Assembly: GCF_017873565.1 (NCBI RefSeq)
Contig: NZ_JAGGKH010000001.1
Span: forward strand, 186,001 to 250,000
Direction of reading: 5' to 3'
DNA: 64,000 bases
DNA from: Lederbergia galactosidilytica
GTDB taxonomy: Bacteria; Bacillota; Bacilli; Bacillales; Bacillaceae_C
A model generated the notes under the pieces. That model was not told where the DNA came from. It saw only the letters and a program-made list of their open reading frames with translations, and ran no database searches. The translations under genes and the position numbers were made by a program. Shown piece by piece: positions 26,603 through 38,392 of this stretch (position 1 is the first letter of the stretch; each line of letters begins with the position of its first letter).

Positions 26603-26972
26603 TTATCCCACTCCTGTTTCCTTTTATCCTACGCAAACGGACAATAAGACCCATAGACAAATATATGGGATCCATTACAGACAAAATTCATTTCCTTCAA
26701 ATTTAGCAGGAAGATCATAAAAACATCACATTTGATACCTATGTTTCAGCCTTTGTTCCTTATGAATATGAAAATGACTGAGCCTGATTTTAGCTTGCTA
26801 TTATTATACTATTAACAGACTTGAAATGACAGTACTTCCATCATGGCAAATTTTTTACTGTTCTCCACTTTTCTCCCATTGACTCTTAGTATTATGATCT
26901 CCATTAATCCTTCCTTTCCGGGATGCCATTCATCAATGGCCAAGTGGGTATATTTATTTCTTTTTTAAACAT

Positions 26973-27005
26973 AAAAAAAGAAGCACAAGCCTAAGGCTTA
27001 TGCTT
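26973..27005 (-). terminator. Terminator downstream of trxB
   Basis: AAGCATAAGCC / GGCTTGTGCTT hairpin followed by CTTTTTTT on the minus strand. Confidence 0.85.
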
Positions 27006-27120
27006 TTAAAAAAGGGATATTGTATAAAAAGGGGGTCAATATCTCATGTATATAATGTACCCGAAAATCATTTCACTACTGTTACAAACACATTAATTCA
27101 GTGTAACTTTTTTACTTATA

Positions 27121-27243
27121 TAGGATGTTGCTCAAAACGGTGTTGTTATAGAATGATGACCCACACGAAGTGGGACAAAACGGTGTTGCCACAGGACGGT
27201 GCGAACTTAGCCATTCATCCTTTGTTCATCACGTTTTGAACAT
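27121..27243. repeat. Dispersed repeat with inverted ends
   Basis: On the minus strand it begins GAGGATGTTCAAAACG and ends TTTTGAGCAACATCC, a near-perfect inverted pair. The interior includes the 48-base core also found in the tpiA-pgk gap and at 41520 and 60590, and an internal hairpin CCCAC.TTCG.GTGGG. Confidence 0.65.
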
Positions 27244-27248
27244 CCTCT

Positions 27249-28259
<1,011 letters not shown>

Positions 28260-28365
28260 TCATTTTATTCCCTCGTTTTCCACATAATAAATCCGCATAC
28301 CGTTTTTATAGTTAATGATCTACTACTATCGTATTAAACAGCGTCAGTTTCGTCTATTTATCTGC

Positions 28366-29883
28366 TCATTCCAATTCATTTTCCAAAATACGGACATACT
28401 TTCGTAAAGTGGAAGTGGAAATGGCATACTCCTCTGCTATTTCTAATTGTGTTTTTTTATTATGACGAGTTTTTAACCAAATATACTCAACTGCTCCCGC
28501 AAATGCGAAGGGATTTTTTATTACAGTTTGGTTTTCAATCAATTTTAAAAATGCTCGAAACCATAATAAGAGCAAGCTACGTCGTTCCCACGCTTGTACT
28601 TGGTACTTCTCGAATAATACCATAGCAACTTCATGGCCTTGTTTAATTTCTTCATAAGAAGAAAACTCAGGCTTTAATTCCGATTGTAAAATATAGGTTA
28701 AATATCTTTTTTCAAAGTAAGTGAATTGGTCTAAATCCATTTGCTCTATTTGTTTATAGATCTTTGATTTAGAAGTGGATACAGAAACTAAAAAGATCCC
28801 ATAAAGCCGATTTTCTACATGCTCACTATTCAACCATCTCATAATCGTAGCATCCTCATTTTCAAAATGAGTGATCGCTTCTTCTGTGACCTTCCATGGT
28901 TCCTTTTGGGCAAGCGAAGAATTTAAATCGATTAATTTTTCCCAAGCATCTGAAGCTATTTTATAATTCCCAGAAAAATAAGCAGATTTAGCTAACCAAT
29001 AATAATAAGAATAATCCCCTTCATAGCCATACTTTTGTAAATGACGCAGCCAATAATAAGCCTGATGATATTTTCCTGCCAAAGCAAAAGTTGCACCTAA
29101 TTTATAACGATGTTCAAAATGAATCGGCTGAACCTTATCGAGTGCTTGCAGTAATTCCTCTAGCTCCTCTATTCTCTCTTCATAATATAGAAATACAGCT
29201 AAATTGCATAAAGCATGTAAATTTCCCGGACTTTGTTCCAATACACTTTGGATGATTTCAAAGGCTTGTTCAGTTTTTCCTTCATAAAAATACGCCAAGG
29301 CCAAATTATTATATGCTGGCCAAAGTTCCGGATAATCCTGCACCGTTTGTTCAAGTATTTCGATTGCTTGAGAAAATGAACCTTCTTGGAGCAAACTTCT
29401 TGCTTTGTCAAGATGGTCAATCATTTCATCTTGTTTAACAAGTTCAGAAAAATTTTCCTCATCTTCGATACCAATTAAATCTAATAACTCCTTTGCTTCC
29501 TCTGCAAATTCTCCAACTTTATCCAATTCAAGATAGAGGTGCGCATTCTTGTAAGCTTCTGTAAACATACCTAAATGCGCGAAATTATTAGCCAAAAAAT
29601 AATAACACTCCGTTAAATTTTCATCTAACTCTGTCAAAACCTTTTTTAAAAGATCATTAGACTCCTCATATTCTCCCATTTCCGTATGAACAATCGCTAA
29701 TTGACAGGCAATAATGGGTTCCAAAGGTTCTAATTCAAAAGCCCTTTTTAAATATTTTTTTGCTTGTTTCATATCAAAGCGATCATAAGCTTTAATACCT
29801 CTATTAAAATAGTATTCTCCTGTTGGGATAAAAGAGAATATTTTTGCTTTATCTAATTTCCCTTTCGAGTTGTTAAACATCAA
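28366..29883 (-). CDS. TPR-repeat protein (YvcD-like) with C-terminal HTH
   Basis: 505 residues. Tetratricopeptide repeats fill residues 15-320 (for example AKKYLKRAFELEPLEPIIA, AIEILEQTVQDYPELWPAYN). The C-terminus has a helix-turn-helix-like segment LEIAEEYAISTSTLRKYVRI. Same position as B. subtilis yvcD. Function unknown; a scaffold or regulator role is possible. Confidence 0.85.
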   Translation of the reverse strand: MMFNNSKGKLDKAKIFSFIPTGEYYFNRGIKAYDRFDMKQAKKYLKRAFELEPLEPIIACQLAIVHTEMGEYEESNDLLKKVLTELDENLTECYYFLANNFAHLGMFTEAYKNAHLYLELDKVGEFAEEAKELLDLIGIEDEENFSELVKQDEMIDHLDKARSLLQEGSFSQAIEILEQTVQDYPELWPAYNNLALAYFYEGKTEQAFEIIQSVLEQSPGNLHALCNLAVFLYYEERIEELEELLQALDKVQPIHFEHRYKLGATFALAGKYHQAYYWLRHLQKYGYEGDYSYYYWLAKSAYFSGNYKIASDAWEKLIDLNSSLAQKEPWKVTEEAITHFENEDATIMRWLNSEHVENRLYGIFLVSVSTSKSKIYKQIEQMDLDQFTYFEKRYLTYILQSELKPEFSSYEEIKQGHEVAMVLFEKYQVQAWERRSLLLLWFRAFLKLIENQTVIKNPFAFAGAVEYIWLKTRHNKKTQLEIAEEYAISTSTLRKYVRILENELE

Positions 29884-30083
29884 GATCCTCCGTTGCTGTA
29901 TTCCTTTGTCGCTTTTTGTAGTATATCATACGAGACCCATGCTGACACACCGCGAATATTGGAAACTTTTCTACTTTTATACCAATTTTTATTTAAAAAT
30001 ATCTAAACTAGGTAAATTTTCATATGTAGCGGCATTCTCCTTATTAAGTCCAGGCATTGACAAGACTTAATAAAAAAGACATA

Positions 30084-30113
30084 AATAAAACACCTATATT
30101 ATTTAGGTGTTTT
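30084..30113 (-). terminator. Terminator of the hprK-lgt-ppaX-yvoF operon
   Basis: AAAACACCT/AGGTGTTTT hairpin overlapping the yvoF stop, followed by ATTTATG and a T-run. Confidence 0.75.
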
Positions 30114-30641
30114 ACTCGTACCATAGATAGGATCGTCCTTCCAACGCTCTTCACGTTCTTCCTTAGTATAAATCACTTTCATTGGGTTTCCCCCTACAAA
30201 CGTCCCTGCAGGTACATCTTTATGAACAAGAGTACCTGCCGACACAATAGCATTATCACCGATTGTAATGCCAGGTAAAATCGTCGTATTTGCTCCAATC
30301 ATAACATCGTCACCAATATCCACTGTCCCTAACCGATATTCCTTAATTAAGTATTCATGGGCTAGTATTGTAGTATTATAACCGATCACAGTATTTTCGC
30401 CAATCTTAATTTTCTCCGGAAACATTACGTCCAGCATGACCATTAACGCAAAAGCTGTTTTTGCACCGATCTCCATTTTTAAGAAGCGGCGATACATCCA
30501 ACTTTTCATCCCTAAAAAAGGCGTGTATCTTGCTGTTTGAATGACAATAAAGTTTTTCACTACTTTCCAAAATGGAACAGTTTTATATACATGCCAAAGA
30601 GAATTCGCTCCCTCTACCGGAAAGCGCTCTGTTCGTCTCAT
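30099..30641 (-). CDS. yvoF: Acyltransferase with hexapeptide (left-handed beta-helix) repeats, YvoF-like
   Basis: 180 residues. Repeated [I/V]-G-x4 hexapeptides between about residues 70 and 165 ([30 protein letters not shown]) form the trimeric beta-helix of O-acetyltransferases. Acceptor unknown. ATGA overlap with ppaX shows coupling; conserved order hprK-lgt-ppaX-yvoF. Confidence 0.9.
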   Translation of the reverse strand: MRRTERFPVEGANSLWHVYKTVPFWKVVKNFIVIQTARYTPFLGMKSWMYRRFLKMEIGAKTAFALMVMLDVMFPEKIKIGENTVIGYNTTILAHEYLIKEYRLGTVDIGDDVMIGANTTILPGITIGDNAIVSAGTLVHKDVPAGTFVGGNPMKVIYTKEEREERWKDDPIYGTSKTPK

Positions 30642-31291
30642 TGAGGTTTGACTCCAATAATATTCAGTAAATCAGACATATGATCAAGCATAAAATCGGG
30701 ATGATAGCTTTGTAAATGATCTTTCCCTTTCAAAGACCAAGCAACCCCACAAGTAGCAGTACCAGCATTTTTCCCACCAAGAATGTCATGATGATTATCA
30801 CCAATCATCATTGTTTCCTCTGGTTGTGAATCCAATAGGTTCATGGCCTTGTTTAAAGGTTCAGGATCTGGCTTAACATTTTCGACTTCATCCATCGTGA
30901 TCACAACTTTAAAAAATGATTCTAAATGAGTTAATTTCAAACCTTTCAAAACTGTATCTCTTTTCTTTGTTGAAACAATCGCTAGTTTATAGTTATTTTC
31001 ATATAAAGTCCGGATTGTTTCAAATACGCCGTCAAACTCTTTTACAAGTAAATCATGTTGAGCAAGATTATGTTTACGATACACTTGGATCATTTCTTCC
31101 GCCTTCTCAGGATCTAAGCCATGGAACACATCGAATAAGGACGGCCCCATAAATGGAAGCACGTCTTCACGTTGATACTTTCCAGGGAAATATTGCTCCA
31201 ATGTATGTAAATAAGAAGAAATGATTAATTCATTCGTGTCAATTAACGTTCCATCAAGATCGAACAATAAAGTTGTAATATTCTTTGTCAT
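30638..31291 (-). CDS. ppaX: Pyrophosphatase PpaX (HAD family)
   Basis: 217 residues. HAD motif [10 protein letters not shown], motif II STKKRD, motif III region [11 protein letters not shown], motif [11 protein letters not shown]. It hydrolyses the pyrophosphate released when HprK dephosphorylates Ser-P-HPr, matching its place with hprK. The ATG at 31291 follows AGGAAGGGG; the 7 residues before it are dropped. Confidence 0.93.
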   Translation of the reverse strand: MTKNITTLLFDLDGTLIDTNELIISSYLHTLEQYFPGKYQREDVLPFMGPSLFDVFHGLDPEKAEEMIQVYRKHNLAQHDLLVKEFDGVFETIRTLYENNYKLAIVSTKKRDTVLKGLKLTHLESFFKVVITMDEVENVKPDPEPLNKAMNLLDSQPEETMMIGDNHHDILGGKNAGTATCGVAWSLKGKDHLQSYHPDFMLDHMSDLLNIIGVKPQ

Positions 31292-31584
31292 TTCAATACC
31301 CCTTCCTGTCATTTCTATCTAGTGAGGTGTGGTATTCAAAAAAGGTTAAAAAGAATCTTGCCGACTAAAGACTGTCGTCAAGCACCTAGGCTTTGACTAA
31401 TCATTCGCAGTTCATGCGCCAACAAAATATATACTCACAACTCTCAACATACGTGAAAAATGGAGTTGGGCAATTTGTCTTCAACTGTGATGTTTTTCAG
31501 GCGTAGCGGTAAGGAATTTCCCTCACAACAAAAATCTTTCCCACATCGTTTTACCAATTTTTTGAATATCCGCTTCTAAGGTGT
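31292..31584. other. Intergenic spacer between lgt and ppaX
   Basis: About 290 bases without a gene; it begins with TTCAAAAAAGGTTAAAAAG, resembling the ends of the repeat family found at 50391 and 52784, so a decayed repeat copy is likely. Confidence 0.4.
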
Positions 31585-32394
31585 TCAGGAATCTTGATCC
31601 TTATATTTTTGTTTGGCCATTCCTGTATAACGACGATAAAACCAAATGGCCGCAGCGATTAAAATCAATACAAGTGAAATAACTTGAGCCATTCTTAAGG
31701 AATCTAGCATTAAGCTATCTGTTCGTAACCCTTCCACAAAAAACCGACCAATCGAGTACCAAATGATATAGCTTAAGAAAAGCTCCCCACGTCGTAATGA
31801 ACTTTTTCTTAAAGCAATTAGTAAAATAAAACCGACAATATTCCAGACAGATTCATATAAAAATGTTGGGTGATAATATTCCCCATTTATGTACATTTGA
31901 TCAATAATAAACTGTGGAAGATGAAGATTCTCTAAGAACGTTCTTGAAACAGCCTCTCCATGTGCTTCTTGGTTAATGAAATTGCCCCAGCGGCCAATTG
32001 CTTGTCCTAAAATAATGCTTGGAGCTGCAATATCGGCCAGCTTCCAAAAGGAAATTCCTTTTTTGCGACAAAAGATCACAGCGGTAATAACGGCTCCGAT
32101 GAGCGCACCATGAATGGCAATACCGCCTTCCCAGATTTTAATAATCTTTTCTGGATGTTGAGAATAAAATCCCCATTCAAATATGACATAATAAAGCCGC
32201 GCACAAATTATCGAAATCGGAATCGCCCAGATCAGCAGGTCTGTAAATGTATCTTTAGGGAGACCTTTCTTATCCGATTCACGTACAGCCACAATAAGAG
32301 CTAGTGCGATTCCTAAACCAATAATAATGCCATACCAGCGAATTGCAAAAGGTCCTAATTCAATCGCTACTGGGTTAATTGGTTCAATTCCCAT
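31585..32394 (-). CDS. lgt: Prolipoprotein diacylglyceryl transferase
   Basis: 269 residues, seven predicted membrane segments. Signature [17 protein letters not shown] with the essential Arg and an early IRWYGI/II motif. It transfers diacylglyceryl from phosphatidylglycerol to the lipobox Cys; PstS in this window is a likely substrate. Start after GGAGAGGGAG. Confidence 0.97.
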   Translation of the reverse strand: MGIEPINPVAIELGPFAIRWYGIIIGLGIALALIVAVRESDKKGLPKDTFTDLLIWAIPISIICARLYYVIFEWGFYSQHPEKIIKIWEGGIAIHGALIGAVITAVIFCRKKGISFWKLADIAAPSIILGQAIGRWGNFINQEAHGEAVSRTFLENLHLPQFIIDQMYINGEYYHPTFLYESVWNIVGFILLIALRKSSLRRGELFLSYIIWYSIGRFFVEGLRTDSLMLDSLRMAQVISLVLILIAAAIWFYRRYTGMAKQKYKDQDS

Positions 32395-32415
32395 TCTCCC
32401 TCTCCTTTCTCATTA

Positions 32416-33357
32416 TCATGTAATTGTATCTTGGTCACTCCCATTTTGAATGACTTCAGCCAGTCTTTCTGTAAATTGCTTCGCAGCATTAACTCCCATA
32501 TTCTTCAAGCGGAAATTCATCGCAGCTACTTCAATAATAACAGCAAGGTTACGTCCAGGTCTTACAGGAATCGTTAATTTAGGAATTTCTGTATTAATGA
32601 TCTTAACCTTATCCTCATCAAGCCCTACCCGGTCATAATGTTTTTGCTCGTCCCAAAGTTCTAAATGAACAGATAAGGTTATTTTTTTACTTGATCGAAC
32701 TGCTCCTGCCCCAAATAAGGTCATCACATTGATGATCCCCAAGCCACGAATTTCTAAAAGTTGCTTTAATAATGGAGGTGGGCTTCCTACAAGCATATTT
32801 TCCTCAATTTCACTAATTTCCACACAATCATCGGCTACAAGCTGATGACCACGCTTAATTAAAGCCAATGCTGTCTCACTTTTACCAACACCACTTTGTC
32901 CTGTGAGCAATACACCAATACCATAAATATCAATTAAGACACCATGTACAGCTGTTGTTGGAGCTAATTCACTCTCTAAGTAGTTCGTCAACTTACTGGA
33001 AAAACGAGTGGTCTTCATCGATGTTCTTAATAAAGGAACACTGTTACGTTCCGATGATTCAATTAATTCTTTCGGGATTTCCAATCCTCTAGAAATAACA
33101 ATAGCGGGTGTGATATCATTGCAAAGTAATTCCATTCGTTCTTTTCTTTCACTTTTCAATAATCTCCCACTAAAATCAATTTCTGTTCTGCCTAATAACT
33201 GCACACGTTCTGCAGGATAATAATTAAAGAAACCTGCTAACTCTAGGGCCGGACGAGAAATGTCTGTTGTTGTTATCGGTTTATGAACACCTTCTTCTCC
33301 ACTTATAAGCTCTAAATCGAAACTCTTTATGATATCTTCTGTCCGAACTTTGGACAA
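32416..33357 (-). CDS. hprK: HPr kinase/phosphorylase
   Basis: 313 residues. Walker [10 protein letters not shown] and the family signature [17 protein letters not shown]. It phosphorylates HPr and Crh on Ser46 and reverses this by phosphorolysis. I choose the TTG at 33357 because AAGGAG lies eight bases before it and the N-terminus then aligns with B. subtilis (SKVRTEDI); the ATG at 33363 is only two bases from that site. Confidence 0.95.
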   Translation of the reverse strand: MSKVRTEDIIKSFDLELISGEEGVHKPITTTDISRPALELAGFFNYYPAERVQLLGRTEIDFSGRLLKSERKERMELLCNDITPAIVISRGLEIPKELIESSERNSVPLLRTSMKTTRFSSKLTNYLESELAPTTAVHGVLIDIYGIGVLLTGQSGVGKSETALALIKRGHQLVADDCVEISEIEENMLVGSPPPLLKQLLEIRGLGIINVMTLFGAGAVRSSKKITLSVHLELWDEQKHYDRVGLDEDKVKIINTEIPKLTIPVRPGRNLAVIIEVAAMNFRLKNMGVNAAKQFTERLAEVIQNGSDQDTIT

Positions 33358-33726
33358 GTCCATCACTCCTTGCCGTTTTTAAGTAATTATCCTTATGATG
33401 AGGTAACTAGACATCATTGTCTTATTTTATCATTACAGACTATATAAAAACCACTATTCGAATTAAGTTTTCTCTCGGTCAGTATTTTTATATACCCATT
33501 CTCTCTCTAGTTATGATAATTTCGCTGTAAAACGATAAAATCCAGTCAAGGGAATATTAGGATATTCACCAAGCCTAAAAATAGGTTGCATTACTCATCC
33601 ATAACTTTGGCGATCATACTAAAAAAGCACTAGAGGTAGTAAACCTCTAGCACTTACTGGAAATTATTAGGCTCCGGTAAAATTTGTTCCAGTCTTCTTT
33701 TACCTGTGAGAATTGCTTTATGAATA
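33358..33726. other. Intergenic region with terminator
   Basis: No gene. Holds the terminator at 33621-33655 and AT-rich sequence upstream of hprK where its promoter should lie. Confidence 0.5.
33621..33655 (-). terminator. Terminator of yvlB-yvlD
   Basis: AAGTGCTAGAGG / CCTCTAGTGCTT hairpin with six T on the minus strand. Confidence 0.85.
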
Positions 33727-34083
33727 TCAATCTCTTCTACGCGGTTCGATAATGATTTTTTGAATCAAAACATTAATAATTGACATAATCACAGCAAGCA
33801 GCAAGGCTAAGCCAAATCCCGAAATCTCAAATAAGCTTCCCATTAAAGCATCTGTCATTAATAATGTACAAGCATTGATCACAAATAAAAATAATCCTAA
33901 GGTTAGTAAGGTAACGGGTAAGGTGAAAATAATCAGCAATGGGCGTACAAGCATATTTAATATAGATAAGATAATGCTAGCCCCAATGGCAGACCATATA
34001 CTTGATACTTCCACTCCTTCAAAATAACCCGCAAAGGCGAGAAAGAGAAGGGCATTCACGATAATCCCTATACTCCACTTCAT
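33727..34083 (-). CDS. yvlD: Small membrane protein, YvlD/phage-holin family
   Basis: 118 residues with four hydrophobic helices (IGIIVNALLFLAFAGYF, IIFTLPVTLLTLGLFLFV, GLALLLAVIMSIINVLI). Widespread in Firmicutes; part of a cell-envelope stress cluster with yvlB. ATG at 34083 follows AGAAGG and nearly abuts yvlB. The 25-residue upstream extension overlaps yvlB and is rejected. Confidence 0.85.
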   Translation of the reverse strand: MKWSIGIIVNALLFLAFAGYFEGVEVSSIWSAIGASIILSILNMLVRPLLIIFTLPVTLLTLGLFLFVINACTLLMTDALMGSLFEISGFGLALLLAVIMSIINVLIQKIIIEPRRRD

Positions 34084-34084
34084 C

Positions 34085-35257
34085 TTACTGACCTTCTGTT
34101 TCCCGGATATAAATAGAGCCTGTCTTCGTGTTCGCCAATAAATGAACTCTTTCGTCACCTGTACCTGTCCGTTTGAATTTCACTTGCTTTTGAATAATCT
34201 CATTCTTTTCATGCATGATATCAATATCATTTAATTGGAGTTTATAATTTCCTACATTGGATTGAGCGTCTCCATCAATGGCGACTCCATACGGAAGTGT
34301 AATATGAATATTTCCTGTCACCGATTTTGTTTCCATGATACTTGGCGCTTGCTTCGTGACTATACAGTCGATATTGCCATTTAGGGATTGAAGGCCAAGA
34401 TCTTTGAAAACACCTTCCGTTTTAATCGTACCATTGACTGTTTCAGCCTCTACCTTTTCAAGCTCTGATTCAACAAGCACTACTTGACCATTGACAGTGT
34501 CTAAATCAAGCTTTTCTCCTTGAAGATTTGTCAGATCTGCTTTTCCATTTGTCGTTTTAATGACGAAAGATTCTGCTTGTAAATTTGTTCCTCTTACACC
34601 GCCATTAAAGACACGAATGGAGATTTTCTTATACATTTTTTCAGGTATATAAACGACTGCTTCTACCTTCATCAGTTTAGATTGAGTGCCAAAGATTAAT
34701 AGACCATTTTCAAATTTAAACATGCTATGATCTAGAAAATAGGTTCTTGCTTCTTCACGATCTTCTGTACGATAGACCTTTGCCTGGCATTCAATTCTTA
34801 TTTCCGGTTGATCCCAAGTCTTGATTCTTACTGGACCGTTCGCTACATCAATATCGAGGCGATCGACCTGTTCACCAGCTTGTTGAAAAGTATGGGGGAT
34901 TTCAACTGTTTGATTAAATTGAAAATCAAGATCCTTCATTTTATTAAATGTATTTTGAACAAAATCGAAGAGCCTTTCACCAGCAGCCTCTAACTGAGAA
35001 TAGATCGTTTCGGTCGAATCCACTGTTTCCTTTTCTTTCTTTTCATCTGTTTGTTTCTCTTGGTGGGAAGTCTGTTCCTCTTGCTTATCGGTTTGAAAAG
35101 ATGTACTTGGTTCTTCTTTCTGTTCTTTCGTATCAGAAGCAGAAGAATCCTCCTTAACAGCTCCCTCTTCAAGTGCTTCCAATAGAATAATCGCTTCTTG
35201 TGCTGAGAGCTTACCATTTTGTACCAATTCGAGTATGCGTTTCTTTTCTTCGTTCAA
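34085..35257 (-). CDS. yvlB: DUF4097 beta-repeat protein, YvlB-like
   Basis: 390 residues. N-terminal SHOCT-like helical hairpin (RILELVQNGKLSAQEAIILLEALEEG), a Glu/Gln/Thr-rich linker (30-85), and a C-terminal domain of repeated short beta strands (VNGTIKTEG, LQSLNGNI, SVTGNIHITLP) typical of DUF4097. Probably membrane- or envelope-associated with YvlD; biochemical role unknown. The linker is unusually long. Confidence 0.85.
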   Translation of the reverse strand: MNEEKKRILELVQNGKLSAQEAIILLEALEEGAVKEDSSASDTKEQKEEPSTSFQTDKQEEQTSHQEKQTDEKKEKETVDSTETIYSQLEAAGERLFDFVQNTFNKMKDLDFQFNQTVEIPHTFQQAGEQVDRLDIDVANGPVRIKTWDQPEIRIECQAKVYRTEDREEARTYFLDHSMFKFENGLLIFGTQSKLMKVEAVVYIPEKMYKKISIRVFNGGVRGTNLQAESFVIKTTNGKADLTNLQGEKLDLDTVNGQVVLVESELEKVEAETVNGTIKTEGVFKDLGLQSLNGNIDCIVTKQAPSIMETKSVTGNIHITLPYGVAIDGDAQSNVGNYKLQLNDIDIMHEKNEIIQKQVKFKRTGTGDERVHLLANTKTGSIYIRETEGQ

Positions 35258-35434
35258 GTCAGCTTCCTCCTTTTAGGTTCTAACAGAATTTACGGATATA
35301 GACCTTTATAAGTTTCAAAAAAAGCAAATTTACATATAAAATTAATATTTGCTCTTAAGTGGGTGGATGGACTTTATCGTTCCTACGAACTGGCAAAGGA
35401 CTTCTAGCTTCTCATTTGGAAAGCTATGGATACA

Positions 35435-35454
35435 TCAAGAGCGCTCTCTTGATC
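35435..35454. other. Palindrome between yvlB and uvrA
   Basis: ATCAAGAG-CGCT-CTCTTGAT, a perfect-arm hairpin, with a related inverted segment at 35478-35505. Probably the end of the uvrA transcript or part of a repeat; the rest of 35258-35505 shows no gene. Confidence 0.4.
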
Positions 35455-35505
35455 TGCTGTGGCCAGGTATTCTCCTGTATTGATCCATCAAGAAGCGCTC
35501 TATCA

Positions 35506-38385
35506 TTATGCTTTCGCAGTTATTTCCATTTTTTCCGCAATGCTTTGAGCCATCCGCTTTCTATCCCGTTCCAAAATAGGTTTCAAATATCGGCCTGTAT
35601 AAGATTCTGCTGATTGGACAACTTTTTCAGGGGTACCTTTGGCAACAATGGTTCCGCCTTTATCGCCACCTTCAGGTCCTAAATCAATGAGATAATCAGC
35701 TGTTTTGATCACATCTAAGTTATGCTCAATAACTAAAACGGTGTCTCCGTTCTCCACAAGCCTTTGTAAAACACCTAATAAACGAGCAATATCATCTACA
35801 TGCAATCCAGTTGTTGGCTCATCTAATATATATAAGGAGCGACCATTAGAACGACGATGCAGCTCAGAAGCCAGCTTCACCCTTTGTGCTTCCCCTCCTG
35901 AGAGAGTTGTGGCCGGTTGCCCCAGTTTCATATACCCAAGACCAACATCAACAATAGTTTGGAGTTTGCGCTTGATTTTTGGGATATTGGCAAAAAATTC
36001 TAACCCATCTTCAATAGTCATCTCTAAAACATCCGCAATATTTTTCCCTTTATATTTTACTTCCAATGTTTCCCGGTTATACCTACTACCGTGACAAACT
36101 TCACATGGAACATAAACATCAGGAAGAAAATGCATTTCAATTTTAATAATTCCATCTCCCCTGCAAGCTTCGCAGCGTCCACCTTTCACATTAAAGCTAA
36201 ACCGGCCTTTTTTATAGCCTCTTACTTTTGCTTCATTTGTTGAGGCAAACACATCGCGCACATCATCAAATACACCTGTATACGTAGCAGGATTGGATCG
36301 TGGTGTTCTACCTATTGGGGATTGATCAATATCAATCACTTTTTCGAGCTCATCAATACCTTTTATCTCTCTGAATGCACCAGGTCTTGCTTTTGCTCTA
36401 TGAAGCTTCTGAGCCAAGGTTTTATAGAGTACTTCATTGACTAAAGTACTTTTTCCAGAGCCCGATACGCCTGTAACAGCAACAAATAAACCAAGCGGGA
36501 TTTTCACTTGCACATTTTTTAAATTATTTTCTTTTGCTCCCTTAATTTCAAGATAGCGACCATCTGGTTTACGACGTTCAATTGGTAGTGGTATAAACCT
36601 TTCACCTGATAAATATTGACCTGTCAAGGAAGCTTTGTTTGCGGCAACTTCTTCAGGTGTTCCTTGAGCGATGATTTCACCGCCGTGGACACCAGCACCT
36701 GGGCCAATATCAATTAAATAATCAGCAGCGAGCATTGTATCTTCGTCATGCTCAACCACAATTAAAGTATTGCCGATATCCCTCATGTTTTTTAAAGTGG
36801 CAATTAACCGATCATTATCTCGTTGATGCAAGCCAATCGATGGTTCATCTAATATATAGAGAACTCCTGTTAATCTTGACCCAATTTGCGTTGCTAAACG
36901 AATACGTTGAGCTTCCCCACCTGATAATGTACCAGCAGCTCTGTTTAGTGTTAAATATTCTAGGCCTACATTTACTAGAAAACCTAGTCTCTCTCCAACT
37001 TCCCGTAAAATTAATTTCGCAATTTGCATATCTTTCTCTGATAATGCTAGTTCATGAAAAAACTGATTAGCATCATTCACTGAGAGCTCTGTCAATTCAC
37101 TAATATGATGACCAGCTATTTTCACCGCTAAACTTTCCTCTTTCAATCGATGTCCCTTACAGCGTGGACATGACTGCTGTGCCATATATTTCTCCATTTG
37201 TTCGCGTATATAATCAGAACTTGTTTCCCGATAGCGACGTTCCACATTATGAAGCACACCTTCAAAACGGACCCGGCTTTCACGCATTCGTCCAAAATCA
37301 TTTTTATAGCGGAATGTAAATACTTCATCAGTCGCTCCATACAGAAGAAGTTTTACCTCTTCTTTTGGTAGCTCCTCTATCGGGGTATCCATATTAATTT
37401 TAAAATGGCTACAAACCGTTTTTAAAAGCTGTGGATAATACTGTGAGCTTACAGGAACCCAAGGTGCAATTGCATTTTCATTCAATGTTAACGAACGATC
37501 AGGGATCACAAGATCGGGATCTACTTCTAATGTTGACCCAAGTCCATCACAGTCAGGGCAAGCACCGAAAGGACTATTAAAAGAAAACATTCTTGGCTCT
37601 AATTTATCAATCGAAAATCCACATTCAGGGCAAGCATGATTCTCACTAAAAAGCAATTCCTCTTGTCCAATGATATCGATGATTACTTTTCCTTCACCTA
37701 AGCCAAGAGCTGTCTCTAATGAATCAGCTAATCGTGCTTCTACGCCTTCTTTAATAACAATTCGGTCAATAATCACTTCAATTGAATGTTTCTTATTTTT
37801 TTCAAGTGTGATTTCTTCTGAGAGATCTTCGACTTCTCCATCGATTCGAACTCGGACAAAACCTTGCTTCTTTATTCCTTCTAATACTTTAACATGGGCC
37901 CCTTTTCGCCCTGAAACGATTGGAGCAAGCACTTGTAATCTTGTCCGTTCTGGATAAGTCATAATCCGATCGACCATTTGTTCAATCGTTTGCGAACTGA
38001 TTTCAATCCCATGGATGGGACAGATTGGCTTTCCTACTCGGGCAAAAAGTAAGCGAAGATAATCATAAATTTCTGTGACTGTTCCCACGGTTGAACGCGG
38101 ATTTCGACTCGTCGTTTTTTGGTCAATCGAAATGGCTGGAGAAAGACCTTCAATAGTATCTACATCAGGTTTATCCATTTGACCTAAAAATTGCCGTGCA
38201 TAAGCTGATAGAGATTCTACATATCTTCTTTGCCCTTCTGCATAAATGGTATCAAAGGCTAGGGAGGATTTTCCTGACCCTGATAAGCCCGTCAATACAA
38301 CGAGCTTATCCCTTGGTATCGTAACATCAATATTTTTTAAATTATGAGCTCTTGCTCCTTGGATTATAATCTGATCTTGTGCCAT
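35506..38385 (-). CDS. uvrA: Excinuclease ABC subunit A
   Basis: 959 residues. Two ABC ATPase halves: Walker [13 protein letters not shown] and [11 protein letters not shown], signatures [12 protein letters not shown] and [12 protein letters not shown], Walker [13 protein letters not shown] and [12 protein letters not shown]. Two zinc modules with CxxC pairs (CPECGFS...[14 protein letters not shown]...CEVCHG). Finds bulky DNA lesions and loads UvrB. Directly downstream of uvrB (7-base gap). Confidence 0.98.
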   Translation of the reverse strand: MAQDQIIIQGARAHNLKNIDVTIPRDKLVVLTGLSGSGKSSLAFDTIYAEGQRRYVESLSAYARQFLGQMDKPDVDTIEGLSPAISIDQKTTSRNPRSTVGTVTEIYDYLRLLFARVGKPICPIHGIEISSQTIEQMVDRIMTYPERTRLQVLAPIVSGRKGAHVKVLEGIKKQGFVRVRIDGEVEDLSEEITLEKNKKHSIEVIIDRIVIKEGVEARLADSLETALGLGEGKVIIDIIGQEELLFSENHACPECGFSIDKLEPRMFSFNSPFGACPDCDGLGSTLEVDPDLVIPDRSLTLNENAIAPWVPVSSQYYPQLLKTVCSHFKINMDTPIEELPKEEVKLLLYGATDEVFTFRYKNDFGRMRESRVRFEGVLHNVERRYRETSSDYIREQMEKYMAQQSCPRCKGHRLKEESLAVKIAGHHISELTELSVNDANQFFHELALSEKDMQIAKLILREVGERLGFLVNVGLEYLTLNRAAGTLSGGEAQRIRLATQIGSRLTGVLYILDEPSIGLHQRDNDRLIATLKNMRDIGNTLIVVEHDEDTMLAADYLIDIGPGAGVHGGEIIAQGTPEEVAANKASLTGQYLSGERFIPLPIERRKPDGRYLEIKGAKENNLKNVQVKIPLGLFVAVTGVSGSGKSTLVNEVLYKTLAQKLHRAKARPGAFREIKGIDELEKVIDIDQSPIGRTPRSNPATYTGVFDDVRDVFASTNEAKVRGYKKGRFSFNVKGGRCEACRGDGIIKIEMHFLPDVYVPCEVCHGSRYNRETLEVKYKGKNIADVLEMTIEDGLEFFANIPKIKRKLQTIVDVGLGYMKLGQPATTLSGGEAQRVKLASELHRRSNGRSLYILDEPTTGLHVDDIARLLGVLQRLVENGDTVLVIEHNLDVIKTADYLIDLGPEGGDKGGTIVAKGTPEKVVQSAESYTGRYLKPILERDRKRMAQSIAEKMEITAKA

Positions 38386-38392
38386 GGTTTGC

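Larger units (their letters stand above)
26603..27248. other. Long intergenic region between trxB and rapZ
   Basis: About 650 bases with no supported gene. It contains the terminator at 26973-27005 and the dispersed repeat at 27121-27243. Confidence 0.6.
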
